Below are positions 1 through 9,353 of a stretch of 38,369 nt of DNA, one piece after another. Location of the stretch: positions 66,254 through 104,622 of the forward strand of contig NPFB01000008.1 of the NCBI GenBank assembly GCA_014084085.1, given 5' to 3'. Under the pieces are notes generated by a model, which had not been told where the DNA came from, did no database searches, and saw nothing but the letters and a program-made list of their open reading frames with translations. Position numbers and translations under genes: made by a program. This DNA comes from Hondaea fermentalgiana. Its lineage: Eukaryota; Sar; Bigyra; Thraustochytrida; Thraustochytriidae. Each line of letters starts with the position of its first letter. Position 1 is the first letter of the stretch.

Positions 1-202
1 GCTCGGAGCAGACCCCGCCGCCGGCGCTACGCGCGCGTCTCGCGAGGCGCGCAGCCGCGCCGGAAGCTCCGTCTCTGGCTCGGGGGGCCAGGACGAAGCG
101 GCGAGCGGTGAGGTGGCACGAGCTCGCCGCCATAACGCGACGCCGAAGAAAGCTCTGGGCGGAGCGCGCGCAGGAGCCGCGCGGAGGAAGGGCGTGTAGA
201 AG

Positions 203-625
203 ATGCCTCGCGTGAGCAACGACGAGTTCCTCTCGCTTCTCGGGGAGATGTACAAGGAGACGCGAGAGTCTGGGTCTGTGACGTTGAGCATGAAAATGGT
301 CAAGGATCAGGACCTTTCGCGCGGCCCGAAAGCGCTGCGCGCCGAGGTTTCGAACGGCAAAGCATGCATGGTTCGCGCGCAGGTCATGGGCGGCGTGCGC
401 GAGGGCTCTGTATTTGCAAACAAGGAGGCAGGCAAGACGAAGCGCGGCGAAAAGGCCAAGATCAGCACGATCCTCACGGGAGATCAGCAGGCTGTCTTTC
501 ACAAGCGCTTCAGCGAAATCATCAAGGAGCACACAGGCAAGCTCAAGCGTCCACGTGATCTCAAGCGTATTGAAGAGCGGCGCCAGCGACGTGCGGCCGC
601 GGCGGCCACCCAGGCCTCATCGTAA
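203..625 (+). CDS. SRP14: Signal recognition particle 14 kDa subunit (SRP14)
   Basis: The 140-residue protein matches SRP14 along its whole length. It opens with a short helix containing NDEFLSLLGEMY, continues with the beta-rich core (SGSVTLSMK near residues 25-32, ACMVRAQV near 54-61, KAKISTIL near 83-90), and ends in the FHKRFSEIIKEH helix. In known systems SRP14 pairs with SRP9 on the Alu domain of SRP RNA and slows translation until the ribosome docks at the ER. The tail is basic and then alanine-rich, as in some animal SRP14s. The start is the first ATG of the frame, after a GC-rich leader. The gene has no intron. It is convergent with the BAR-RhoGAP gene downstream, separated by about 470 bp. 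The family call is secure. Confidence 0.93.
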   Translation: MPRVSNDEFLSLLGEMYKETRESGSVTLSMKMVKDQDLSRGPKALRAEVSNGKACMVRAQVMGGVREGSVFANKEAGKTKRGEKAKISTILTGDQQAVFHKRFSEIIKEHTGKLKRPRDLKRIEERRQRRAAAAATQASS

Positions 626-1095
626 ACGAGGAAGGGAAAAAAGAAAAAGCAAAAAAAGAAAGGATGGAGGGGGCCAAGATTTGTGTTCGGAAAGAAAATG
701 CCAATTTTTGTACGCGTAGATGGCGGTGACATTTCGTTTCATGCACTCGTTAATTCAACCCGAATGCTTGAAGTGGGCGTGCTCTTCTGTTCTTTTTGGC
801 TAGTGAAGGAGGGTGGGTGGCTTTTTGTGGGAACCCGATGAGCGCTTCTCTTCTTCTTCTTCTTCTCCTTCTTCTTCGTCTACAACAACTTCAACTTTTT
901 TCTTTCTTGCAATTGGCAAGAAAGTGGGAGAGAAACATTATTGATGATAAAAACAAAATGACGTAATCAACAAATAAGAACTTGTTTCGTACGTAGCAGC
1001 AACAATATTCTCGCTCGCGAAAAAGAAAAGAAAAGAAAAGAAAAAGAACCCATCAACGAACGCGAGTGTCCAGACAGCCCGAGCCTGGACTCGCC
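626..1095. other. Convergent intergenic spacer
   Basis: This is the shared 3' space of SRP14 (+) and the BAR-RhoGAP gene (-). It holds a CTT-rich tract at about 845-880, an A/T-rich stretch with several A-runs at about 930-990 that could serve 3'-end formation on either strand, and an AAAAG repeat at about 1019-1047. No gene is seen. Confidence 0.6.
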
Positions 1096-2640
1096 TCATG
1101 CCGCCTCCGGAAAAGTGACGCGCGTGTTCTCCATGACGTCACGCTTTTTCGGTTGTGGTAAACGATCCGCATGCATGATAAAGACCTTGATGGCCGCGAT
1201 GGAGGCCTGCATGTCGCGAAGAACAATGTTTGGCGGGACGTCTTCGGGAGCGCGAAGGAGACTCGGGGCCAGACAGGTGGCCAGATTTCCCGCAGACATT
1301 TTGTTGCTTGGCTCGTGATCGGCCACCTCGGCCAAGAGCTTGGCGAGGAAGCCAAGGAGTTCCCGATTGACCGCAGGCAAGCTTGTGGAGAACTCCAGCA
1401 CCGCCGACACGGTGAGGGGATTCTCCAGCGAAACGTCGCCGCGCACGAGAGAAACGAGCGACTCGTACTGCTCAGTGGGAATGAGCGGATGGGGAAGCTC
1501 GCGGAACCACAATTTAAGCAAGCCCGCGGCGTCATGCACCGACACCTCAAAGTCAGTCCTCACGATGGCGCCCTGAGCGCCATCATCGTAAAGTGCCCGA
1601 AGTTGGTCCAAGACGTCTTTGCTGGCCGACACGCGAAAGATGCCTTCGACATGGAGGCCCTTGGCACGAATGAAGGCAATTGCATCGCATACGACAGGAG
1701 GCGTGCTTGACGAGAGCGGGAGACCAAAGGCAACACCCTGAGGGCGATGTGTCTTGCGTCGACGCACAGTGGCGTTGAGGTTGGTAATATTGGCCATGCC
1801 CTCGACGTCGAGCTCTTGCGCGCGCGGGGGCTCCTTGTCGTATCGTTGAAGCGTGGCTGCAAAAAGGTCTGTGCTTTCAAAGAGAGGCTTGACTTCTTCA
1901 AGGCGCGTCATGGTCTCGCGCAAATAGTGTAGTTGACACGCAAGAAGAGCCGACATCGGACCCTTGAGGAGGGCGCCGGATTGGTGATGGCTGTCCATCT
2001 CCTCGAACTGTTCCATGAGCCACTTTGTGGACTCGTCTACCGCAGCCTCGGCCTGTTCGACCTTGACCTTGCGTTGTGTGATTTCCTCTGCAATTTGCGA
2101 CTCTGACTTGCGACGCGTGAATGGCAGTTTCCCCGTCGCAGCTTTGTTGCCCCCCTTTTCGGTGCGGTCCTGCATTTCATTGGCCGCGCGTGCTGCATTC
2201 TCGTACTTGCGCAAGTGAGCGTCATAGTCGAGGAGAAGCTTTTTGCGCCGCCGGATGTTGTCCTCGACTTCGGGGACTTGCCATAGAAGAAGCTCGGTGG
2301 CCGCGGTGACTTCTTCTTCATAGAGACGTTCTACGGATGCAAGGTTGACGCGCTCTGCCTCGGCATGGGCTTGTCCCAAGGCGACGGTGGCCTTGGCAGC
2401 CTGTGTGTGCTGGTGAAAGGCTGCAAGCTCGACGGTGAGCGCGGCAGCGGACGCCTGCATTGCGCGGATGGTGTCGAGGTGTACCTCCATGGACTTTCGT
2501 AGACTTTTGAGCGCCACGCATGTGTTTTTGTAGGCGTAATAGTCCTCTTTAAAGTCCGAGTCCTCTGTGGCTTCTGCAACGCCCAGCGTTTGCAGCGCTT
2601 GCTGCTTCATGCGTCGCCTCGCATCCTTGAAGCCCTTCAT
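1096..2640 (-). CDS. BAR domain-RhoGAP protein
   Basis: The 514-residue protein has two halves. Residues 1 to about 255 are helical and charged, with the layout of a BAR domain (N-terminal KGFKDARRRMKQQALQTLG, then three long helices), which in known proteins binds curved membranes as a dimer. Residues about 300-490 are a RhoGAP domain: the arginine-finger motif EGIFRVSAS places the catalytic Arg at 336, and NKMSAGNLATCLAPSLLR is the conserved late motif. The family speeds GTP hydrolysis by Rho-type GTPases, so the likely role is coupling membrane shape to actin control. The layout resembles animal and amoebal BAR-RhoGAPs, without an SH3 tail. Single exon; the start ATG is followed at once by the amphipathic basic segment. 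The RhoGAP call is certain, the BAR call probable. Confidence 0.9.
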   Translation of the reverse strand: MKGFKDARRRMKQQALQTLGVAEATEDSDFKEDYYAYKNTCVALKSLRKSMEVHLDTIRAMQASAAALTVELAAFHQHTQAAKATVALGQAHAEAERVNLASVERLYEEEVTAATELLLWQVPEVEDNIRRRKKLLLDYDAHLRKYENAARAANEMQDRTEKGGNKAATGKLPFTRRKSESQIAEEITQRKVKVEQAEAAVDESTKWLMEQFEEMDSHHQSGALLKGPMSALLACQLHYLRETMTRLEEVKPLFESTDLFAATLQRYDKEPPRAQELDVEGMANITNLNATVRRRKTHRPQGVAFGLPLSSSTPPVVCDAIAFIRAKGLHVEGIFRVSASKDVLDQLRALYDDGAQGAIVRTDFEVSVHDAAGLLKLWFRELPHPLIPTEQYESLVSLVRGDVSLENPLTVSAVLEFSTSLPAVNRELLGFLAKLLAEVADHEPSNKMSAGNLATCLAPSLLRAPEDVPPNIVLRDMQASIAAIKVFIMHADRLPQPKKRDVMENTRVTFPEAA

Positions 2641-4461
2641 GGTCGCGCCAAACGCAGCGCCAAGCCACCCTCGGGGTCGGCCTTTTGCCGCGTGTGCGAA
2701 CTCTTACCAAACCAGCCCGGCTGACCTCGAGCAGACCAATCGATCGCCTCTGCTGCTGCGGAAGCGCAGTTCGCCACGCTCGCAGCCCGGTCCGGCTCGC
2801 TGCGCTTCTCGCGAGACGTCTCGATCGCCTTCGGGTCGCTCTTGGTCTGTCGCAGGAGGTGGCGTATTTGCTCTGGCTTTGCTCGGACAGTCTTGACCCC
2901 AGCCAGGCCCCCCGAGACTCCGCGAACCCCGATTCCGCCCGCCCGCCTGCCTCGAGAAAGGGAACGCCCGCCGCGCAGCCCGGCTCCGCCCTCGCGCTCG
3001 TCGCGCAGCCCGCCGCCCGGCTCGAGCTCGCGAGCTCCGCGATCGCAGACTGCGCGCCCGCGCGAAGTGAAGGAGGCCGAGGCCTCGCGCGTTTCGGGCC
3101 CGGGTTCCGCCCCGGTTCCGCGACGGTTCTGGAATTAGTGGGCCACGGTTTTATGGCCCACCGCGCCTCGGACTTCAGGTTGGGCGCGGATGTCGTCCGA
3201 GTCCTCGGGATGCGATGCGATGCCGAGGCGGCGCGGCCGAAAGGAAATCGCGCGGATGGGTGGGTGGACGGATGGACGTGCGAAAAAGCGCGAGCCGTGC
3301 GGCCTGCGACGGAGGAGCTGTCGAGAGTGGGTTTTTGCTGAGAGCGGAGCGGCCAGAGGACGGTCGGTGTGTTGGACCGGGGCGGTCGATTGCTTGCTTG
3401 CTTGCTTGCGTGCTTGCTTGCTGGCTAGCCTGCTTGTGAGGGCTGAGAGGGAGATGGCAACGTTTTCGTTTTAGTACTGCCAGGGTGGAAGAAGGCGTGG
3501 TCTGTCTAGATCGATCGGTCCATGGCATGGCATGGCTTTGCTTGGCATGGCATAAGACGACGCGTCGCACGACTGTGGTCTTTGGAGAGCTTGCTTTGCT
3601 GTAGTGAGCGAGGGCAGTGAACTGTTCGGCCAAGAAAAAGTTGAAGGAAAGTCTCGGAACACATGCATGTGCGCCACCTACGTGACAGGCGGCTGGACAA
3701 GACAAGAAAAAATTATGGAGAGACGAGGCGAGGCGAGGCGAGGCGAGGCAAGTCAAGATGCGCAGGTGGGGCAATTAATTAGTAAACTTTCTCTATGTTT
3801 TGGGCGCAACGAAGACGGATCCACCCACGATCGCTGTACTACTCATGCGGCAATCGAGCAACAAGAAAGGAAACAGAAAGAAAACAGAACGATCTCGTCC
3901 CTTAAAAAAAAATAGTATTTCGAATAGAACAGAGCAAGCATTCACGTGCCAAACGCTCGGCACGATGTATAACCTCGCCAAATGTCTCGAACCCTTTTGC
4001 TTTTTCTTTTTTTCATTGTTCCCTTTTCACCCGTCGAGTAGACAGCGAGCGAAATGCATTGATGGCTTGCAGGTAGTAGCAAAGAGCAAAGGATAAAAAG
4101 CGAGGTGCGCCATATCTTGTCCGCCTTGCGATGGCCATGCGAAAGACAAGTGTCAGCGAAAGAGACAAGACATACGACCCACGGGACGAAGAGCAGCATG
4201 GCGCGTGCGTCTAGCTGGCTAACGATGCACAATGCCCACATGAGACATACATGGCCAGGCGAAAAAAGGGCACGCCACGTTGACCGCTGGGAGGCGAGCG
4301 AAGAAGGTGACGACGAGGCGGTCTGGCCACGCGCCTGCAACCTCTCTCTCTCTCTCTCTCCCTCCCCTCCCCCCCCGCGCCCCTTTCCCGCGATTTTTGT
4401 ACACGACTGTCCAGGCGCGCACCTGCGCGTCCTGATAACGCTCTCGGGTGCACGATACAAA
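2641..4461. other. Intergenic region, simple repeats
   Basis: This 1.8 kb lies upstream of the BAR-RhoGAP gene (-) and downstream of the Nol12 gene (-). The part nearest the RhoGAP start (2641-3140) is very GC-rich and probably holds its promoter. Simple repeats include GCTTG-type at about 3390-3435, ATGGC-type at about 3519-3556, GGCGA at about 3723-3751 and a CT run at about 4341-4376. The stretch 3780-4100 is AT-richer. Open frames here are short, low in complexity and unlike known families, so no gene is called. Confidence 0.5.
4341..4376 (+). repeat. (CT)n / pyrimidine run
   Basis: About ten CT units followed by a C-rich pyrimidine run, about 85 bp beyond the Nol12 stop codon. On the Nol12 strand it reads as a GA/G-rich tract in or near the 3' UTR. 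Confidence 0.8.
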
Positions 4462-5421
4462 TCACGTGCGACGGCGGCGCTCCTTTGCAGTCGTTTTCCG
4501 TCCCTTCTTGCTCTTCTTTCCCTTTTTGGTGCGCAGGATGTCCGAAACCTTGGCCTTGGAATTCTTGCCTCCGCCGACGAGAGCGCGAGCGTGGGCGCGG
4601 CGATTCTTTTTGTGCTGCAAACGCTGGAGCATGCGCTCCGCTTTGCCCGGTGTGTATTCGGCATTTTTCTCGCCCAGCAAGGCAACAGGCTGTTTGGCCG
4701 CCTTGGCTGCAGCATAGGCCTTGGGGTCTAGCGTTTCTTCATCTTCTTCATCATCGTCTCCAAGGGTTGTGGTTGTCACGGTGACAGTGCCGCTGCCGAA
4801 CATATCTTTAGAGAAATCGTCCTCGACTTGCTCTTCTTGAACAACGGCCTTTTGACCTGTCAACTTGCTCACCATTCTCATATCCTTGGCACCTTGCTCC
4901 TGTTCTTCTTCCTCGTCGCTGTCGTCATCATTGTCGTCGCCGTCGTCGTCGTCGTCTTGGGTTGAGCCGTCGAGGACGTCCTTGACGACCTTTTTACCTG
5001 ATTCAGTCTCGTCGTTGTCGTCGTTGTTGCGATTTCTCTCCTCTTCGTCCTCCTCTTCCTTGGCTTCACGTCGCTTCTTTCGGAGCTCGGACGATTTGTC
5101 GCGACGTTCGAGTAGAATTGCCCGTCGCTGTGTATTGTCGATAAAGCGAAACAAGAGGTCAAGGTCTGGCGGTCAGCTTTTGATGTTTTCAACAAGAAAA
5201 AGAAGAAGAAGGGGTTGTGGAAAAAGCAAACGTACCTCGTCACGCGCTTCTTTGCGCTCTTTCTCGACCTGTTTCTTGAGGTCTGAGATGGCCTTTTCCT
5301 TGCGCTGCTGCTTGCGCCTGTGCATGCCCGTCACGAACTCGCGCCTGGCTTCCGGGTCAAACTCCACAAACAGCTTGCGTGGTCTCTTGTTCTTGCCGGC
5401 ATCCGATTTCTTGCGGCCCAT
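4462..5421 (-). CDS. NOL12: Nol12/Rrp17-family nucleolar protein, two exons
   Basis: Exon 1 is 5236-5421 and exon 2 is 4462-5127, giving about 283 residues. The 108-bp intron begins GTACGT and ends ACACAG after a pyrimidine-rich stretch; both junctions are phase 0. The N-terminus carries the family signature (KLFVEFDPEARREFVTGMHR, followed by a long basic helix). The acidic middle contains GSGTVTVTTTTL, matching the TVTVTT block I recall from animal NOL12. The C-terminus is strongly basic (KKGKKSKKGRKTTAKE). Family members act in pre-rRNA processing in the nucleolus; yeast Rrp17 is a 5'-3' exonuclease. An acceptor nearer the donor (CCAG) would break the frame, so the ACACAG site was chosen. 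The 5' end faces the decayed frame and the decarboxylase. Confidence 0.85.
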
Positions 5422-6313
5422 CTTTTCTGCTCCCTTTCGCCCCGCTCCGCTCCGCCCCTGCCCCGCCTGGTCCGCCGAGTCTGTCTGCGTCGCCGCGCTT
5501 CAGGTCTGCTCGCTCGCCGACCTTGACTGGTTCTCCATAAACCCCCTGCTTGGTGATGTTGCCCAAACAAGAATTTTTTTCTTGTTCTTGTTTTTTTTTT
5601 TAATGCAGGCCTAGGCGGCTCGGACCCGGAGCCTGAACAATCGTATGAAAGTCAGGCGCCAGAGGCTGGGGCAACCGGCCTTGAGCCTGCGTCGTGCAAT
5701 GGATACTTGCGGAGACAACAAAGTCTGCGGCCGCGCAAAGGAACTTCAGTTTGCCACGATTTTCATGGACAAAAATATGGGTAAACTCAGCATCCTTCAA
5801 ACCTTCATAATAAAGAAAACTTGATGCTCTCGTCTCGCCTTCGTAAAGGCGATTATATCATGACATCGATATCGCTGAGGCGCATTTCAATGGGCATCCT
5901 TTTCTTCACTTTGGTTTTTCCAAGCATTCAGTGATAATTCATAAAGCTGGACGTCTTTGCGTCAAAAACTCTGGTATACCAACAATCACTCACTGGGCCT
6001 ACCAGGCTTGACTTGGCTCCTTTCTTCACAAAGGTCCCTTCATCATCCACACCACCTGGCAGCTGCAATACGATGTTGTGCTGCAACACGTGACGCCCAT
6101 GTGACCTTCCCTTGCCCATGACATTGAGAAGATGAGACCATCGCTGTGCATCAGCTGGGCAGTATCTTTTCGCCGCTCAGGCTCGCGGGACGCGCGGCGC
6201 AAAAGCGTGTGGAAAGGGCGCAGCGGAGCTCGAGCTCGCGGGCAGGCGCGGGGGCGCGAGACCGGCCGGACGCCCGGGAAGACGTGTCGCGTGCAGCGAA
6301 AGACCTCGTCAAG
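5422..6313. other. Divergent spacer between Nol12 and PSD genes
   Basis: The first 140 bp are GC-rich and likely hold the Nol12 promoter and leader. From about 5565 the composition changes to AT-rich with a long T-run (5591-5601). A decayed minus-strand frame fills most of 5600-6119, and from about 6150 GC-rich sequence leads into the decarboxylase. A short upstream frame (ATG at 6132, stop at 6320) overlaps the chosen decarboxylase start and could act as a uORF if it is in the transcript. Confidence 0.5.
5600..6119 (-). pseudogene. Decayed open frame, family unknown
   Basis: Reading the minus strand from 6119, an open frame (MGKGRSHGRHVL onwards) runs 63 codons to a TGA, continues in the same frame for 24 codons (MLGKTKVKKRMPIEMRL onwards) to a TAA, then picks up one base out of phase as an open stretch with IYNRLYEGETRASSF and THIFVHENRGKLKF and ends in TAA. 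An A-rich run follows the last stop at once (5601-5591). The residues look protein-like across both breaks, which suggests one gene broken by a stop and a frameshift. I do not recognise the family. The A-run could be the tail of a retrocopied transcript, or simply a T-rich tract on the other strand. Chance open frames remain possible: the plus strand also carries a 59-codon frame from 5644. Confidence 0.33.
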
Positions 6314-7696
6314 ATGCTAGGCCTTGCTCGAGGTAGCGGCGCGTGGGCGCGGGGGCCGGCCGCAGCGACGCTGCGAACACGCGGCCTGGCGTCCAAGGCG
6401 TCGAGCGGCGGTAGTGGCGGCAGCGGCGGCGGCGGCGGTGGGCTATGGCAAGAGTGGAAAAAGTACCGACTGCCAGTGACGCTAGGATTCGTTTGCCTCG
6501 GCACGCTGCAGGCGCGTAGACTCTATAACGAGCAGCAGGCGAACCTGCCCCGAACGAGGTCGCGAGGCCCCGTAGCAGCGCCAATTGGCGCCACGGACGC
6601 AGGAGCACAGCAAGGGGCATATACCGGTGAGTCGGTCTTGCCGGCAAGCTGGCTTCCCGAGTTTTCAGATGTGTGGAATAAGTTCGCGCTTGGCTTTATC
6701 AACTACGGCCCGCCATACCGTTGGCTTTCGCACGCTTGGGGCGTGGTCGCACACGTGGACTTGCCGTTTGGCTGGATGCGTGAGATCGTGTACCGCGGCT
6801 GGGCGTTCATGTATAGCTGCAAGCAACACGAAATGAGGGATCCGTACACTAGCTATCCAAGCTTGTCGGCATATTTTCGAAGGCCTCTGAAGAATGGAGT
6901 CCGGAGGGTCGACGCAGACTCGCCAGGCGCCGTCGTGTGCCCCGTAGATGCCAAGGTGCTCCACGTCGGCAGCACAGACTTGGCGAAGGGTGTTGAGGCT
7001 GGAGGCGTACGTCTCGAGCAAGTCAAGGGGGTTTCGTACCCGATGGAAGACTTTGTGGGCAGGTTCCCATCTGGTCTCGACACGGACTCGCCAGCGCCGG
7101 GACGGACGCTGCAGACTGTAGTCTTGTACCTTGCTCCTGGCGACTATCACCACTTTCACTCGCCGGTGGACTGGACGATTGACCAGAGGAGGCATTTTCC
7201 GGGTCGTCTTTTGCCTGTGCGGCCGTGGGCTGCGCGCCGCGTCGAGGACTTGTACTGCCGCAACGAGCGCGTTGTCCTCAACGGCACCTGGGAAGGAGGC
7301 TTTTTCAGCTTTGGCGCGGTCGGTGCGCTCAATGTGGGCTCTATCGACATTTGTTTTGACGAGGATGTCCTCACGAACAAGGAATCGCGTTTTCCGTACC
7401 AGAGGTACACCAAGGCTGTCTCAGAGCGTAACTATGCCGAACCTATTGATGCGGTGCGCGGCCAGCCTGTGGGCTCCTTTGACTTTGGGTCCACGATTGT
7501 GCTCGTCTTTGAGGCCTCGAAGGACTTCACCTTTAACGTTACACCCGGTCAAACGGTCCGTGTCGGCGAGCGCCTCGGTACGGATAAACCTCGCGAGCGC
7601 CAGCGTCCGTTGACCAACTGCCCGCCGTGGCCAGGTGATTCATCGAACACGCTCACGCTGCAACGTCTGCGTGCTCTGCGGGAAGAAGATGAGTAG
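6314..7696 (+). CDS. PSD: Phosphatidylserine decarboxylase proenzyme, mitochondrial
   Basis: From the chosen ATG this is 460 residues. It converts phosphatidylserine to phosphatidylethanolamine, normally at the mitochondrial inner membrane. The self-cleavage motif is FGST, with Gly392 and Ser393; Ser393 would become the pyruvoyl group of a 68-residue alpha chain. Catalytic companions are visible: Asp212 in CPVDAK and the histidines of PGDYHHFHSPVD (residues 276-285). RLEQVKGVSYPMEDFVG is also a family block. The start at 6314 is preferred over the in-frame ATG at 6146 because it begins directly with an Arg/Ala-rich presequence (MLGLARGSGAWARG); the longer form would put a basic low-complexity stretch in front. 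A hydrophobic segment near residue 55 (VTLGFVCLGTL) may be the membrane anchor. No intron. Confidence 0.95.
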   Translation: MLGLARGSGAWARGPAAATLRTRGLASKASSGGSGGSGGGGGGLWQEWKKYRLPVTLGFVCLGTLQARRLYNEQQANLPRTRSRGPVAAPIGATDAGAQQGAYTGESVLPASWLPEFSDVWNKFALGFINYGPPYRWLSHAWGVVAHVDLPFGWMREIVYRGWAFMYSCKQHEMRDPYTSYPSLSAYFRRPLKNGVRRVDADSPGAVVCPVDAKVLHVGSTDLAKGVEAGGVRLEQVKGVSYPMEDFVGRFPSGLDTDSPAPGRTLQTVVLYLAPGDYHHFHSPVDWTIDQRRHFPGRLLPVRPWAARRVEDLYCRNERVVLNGTWEGGFFSFGAVGALNVGSIDICFDEDVLTNKESRFPYQRYTKAVSERNYAEPIDAVRGQPVGSFDFGSTIVLVFEASKDFTFNVTPGQTVRVGERLGTDKPRERQRPLTNCPPWPGDSSNTLTLQRLRALREEDE

Positions 7697-8277
7697 TCAA
7701 CTTTTAACAAATCTCGCATGTTTCTTGTCATGATGCTGACTTTCAGACTTTCTTCTTTACAGGGCAGAAGAGGAGAAGGAGGGGAAGAGAGGACAGCATG
7801 TAGTTACATTTCATTGTTGACCTGGACAAGGCTCGCAAAAAGATCGCAACATTTGCTTCAAAAAAAAAGAAAAGAAAAAAGATAAAGAAGGAGTTGTCAA
7901 TGCTTGCTTTTCTTAAAATGTTAATCCTGCATGCTCTGCAATGATGCTCTGTACTAAAGAGGCTGGCCAATCCAACATTCATGTAAGAAAGATTGAAAGG
8001 CTTTGAAGAAAAAAAAATGGGAGTACGGGAGCACAGCGAGCTTGTGCACAAGTCTGCACGAGCGCATACACGCGTGGAAAGAAGAAGGGGGCCGCATGGA
8101 CGGGACGTGCGCGATCTCGAGGAATTCTGAATGCAGGCGAAAACAAGAAGCTCGACATCACGTGCGCGACCCTTTCTTGTTTTTCTTTTGTCTTATTCTT
8201 CTTCTTCCACACGGGCATGTGTTCGAGCACATGTTGCCAGTCTAAATGTCTGCCTGCTCTGATATGACAGCGAGCTC
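7697..8277. other. Convergent intergenic spacer
   Basis: This is the 3' space shared by the decarboxylase (+) and NDUFS5 (-). It is AT-richer than the genes and holds an A-rich run at about 7860-7885 and several T-runs. No gene is seen; the short frames lack any recognisable domain. Confidence 0.55.
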
Positions 8278-8283
8278 TTTATT
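8278..8283 (-). terminator. Polyadenylation signal AATAAA overlapping the NDUFS5 stop codon
   Basis: On the minus strand the last two codons and the next base read GAA TAA A, so AATAAA straddles the stop codon. If used, the 3' UTR would be very short. An exact canonical hexamer at this spot is suggestive but not proof of use. Confidence 0.35.
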
Positions 8284-8793
8284 CTGATGCTTCTGGCTTG
8301 GCCGGCTCCTCGGGAGGCGGGATCACGCCGCCGCGCTTGCGCAGCTCCTTGGCCACAGCATCACGGTGGGCAAACTGCGCAACGGGATTTACGGAAACGA
8401 GCAGTAAAATGGGTTAGTTTGGTGCGTGGTCGTGAATCATCATCTTTGGGCCCCAAGCAGATGAAACCCCATAGCGTGCAGGACGACTTACCTCCTTGCG
8501 GTGGTGCAGGCACTCAAAGTAGTCTTCGCGGATAGGGCGGCACTTGGTGGTGTCCTCCTCGGCTTTCTGTGGCGCGTCGCGATGAATCAGGTATTGTCAT
8601 TCTCATGCGTCAGTCCTTTTGCTTCTATTGATCCAGGCGTCGCGCTCTGGGCGCTCTTGTCCACGCCGTAGTCGTTGTGGCCGTCGTCGCTCTCGCGGTC
8701 GTCGGCGCCGCCACGTACCATGCACTCGGCGAGATCAATGTAGAAGCCGTGGCAGCGACCCGTGGGGGTCTTGAAGCCGAAGCCGGAGGCCAT
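8279..8793 (-). CDS. NDUFS5: Complex I subunit NDUFS5 (15 kDa, twin CX9C), three exons
   Basis: Exons are 8719-8793, 8492-8566 and 8279-8374, giving 81 residues. The 152-bp and 117-bp introns begin GTACGT and GTAAGT, end CACAG and GCGCAG, and are both phase 0. The protein opens MASGFGFKTPTGRCHGFYID, like plant NDUFS5. Two exact CX9C motifs are present: Cys14-Cys24 and Cys34-Cys44, the second inside KCRPIREDYFECLHHRKE. Such proteins are oxidised in the mitochondrial intermembrane space by the Mia40 route and sit on the outer face of the complex I membrane arm. The tail is Pro/Glu/Ala-rich. An automated caller could miss this gene because each exon is only 75-96 nt; reading through intron 1 gives an unrelated tail and loses the second CX9C. 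The match is strong. Confidence 0.93.
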
Positions 8794-9353
8794 CTTGCTT
8801 TCGGGGCTGGCGGCGGCGGTCTATCCGTCCGTCCTCGTCCTCGTCCGCGTGCTCTCTCTCTCGGCGTCGCGCGCTCCGTCAGTCAGTCAGTCGATTGTCT
8901 TGCTCGCTCGTGGCAGCCTCGGGCGGCCTCTGCAAGTGCGCCAAGCAGGCGCGCAAGTCAAGTAAATATTGCAGTTTCACTTGCGCGCTTCTCTTGCCAC
9001 ACTTGAGCGTGCGGCTGCAGCAGCGGCTGCAGCAGTCACTGCAAACGAGGATTTCCTAGTATACGAGTTTATTATGAAAATTGAAGAATGGTCAACACCG
9101 TGTTAGTATGTAAGGATTACCAAATTGAAATTGGGGCTTGCGACGACGATGCCTTTGCCTGCGTCTTCAGGTCCTTGAGGCTGGTGCATGGACGATTATC
9201 ATTCTTTATGATTTCCGACACATCTCTCTTTCGTCCGCGCAAAGGTCTTCATGCTTGTAGAAAATATGAGCTGTGTTTTTATGAACAAAAGGAAAGGGGG
9301 GGGATGAGTTATGGTGACACCCACATTGGGCTGTGAGGCAGGTCCGAGGGTAT
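8794..9353. other. Intergenic region, NDUFS5 promoter side
   Basis: This 560 bp lies upstream of NDUFS5 (-) and downstream of the PDZ/RING-like gene (-). The first 200 bp are GC-rich with a CAGT repeat at about 8879-8892 and presumably hold the NDUFS5 promoter. A GCTGCAGCAG-type tract lies at about 9011-9035. The rest is AT-richer and likely 3' flank of the next gene. No gene is seen. Confidence 0.5.

Noticed and set aside
5161..5235. Shorter Nol12 intron ending at CCAG (5166)
   Set aside because: From the GTACGT donor this acceptor puts exon 2 out of frame and reaches a stop at once. The ACACAG acceptor keeps the frame and has a better pyrimidine tract.
5928..5933. TGA in the decayed frame read as selenocysteine
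   Set aside because: A second stop and a frameshift follow, no family match was found, and no SECIS element was recognised.
6146..6313. In-frame 56-codon extension of the decarboxylase
   Set aside because: It would put a basic low-complexity stretch before a textbook presequence start at 6314. It cannot be fully excluded without transcript data.
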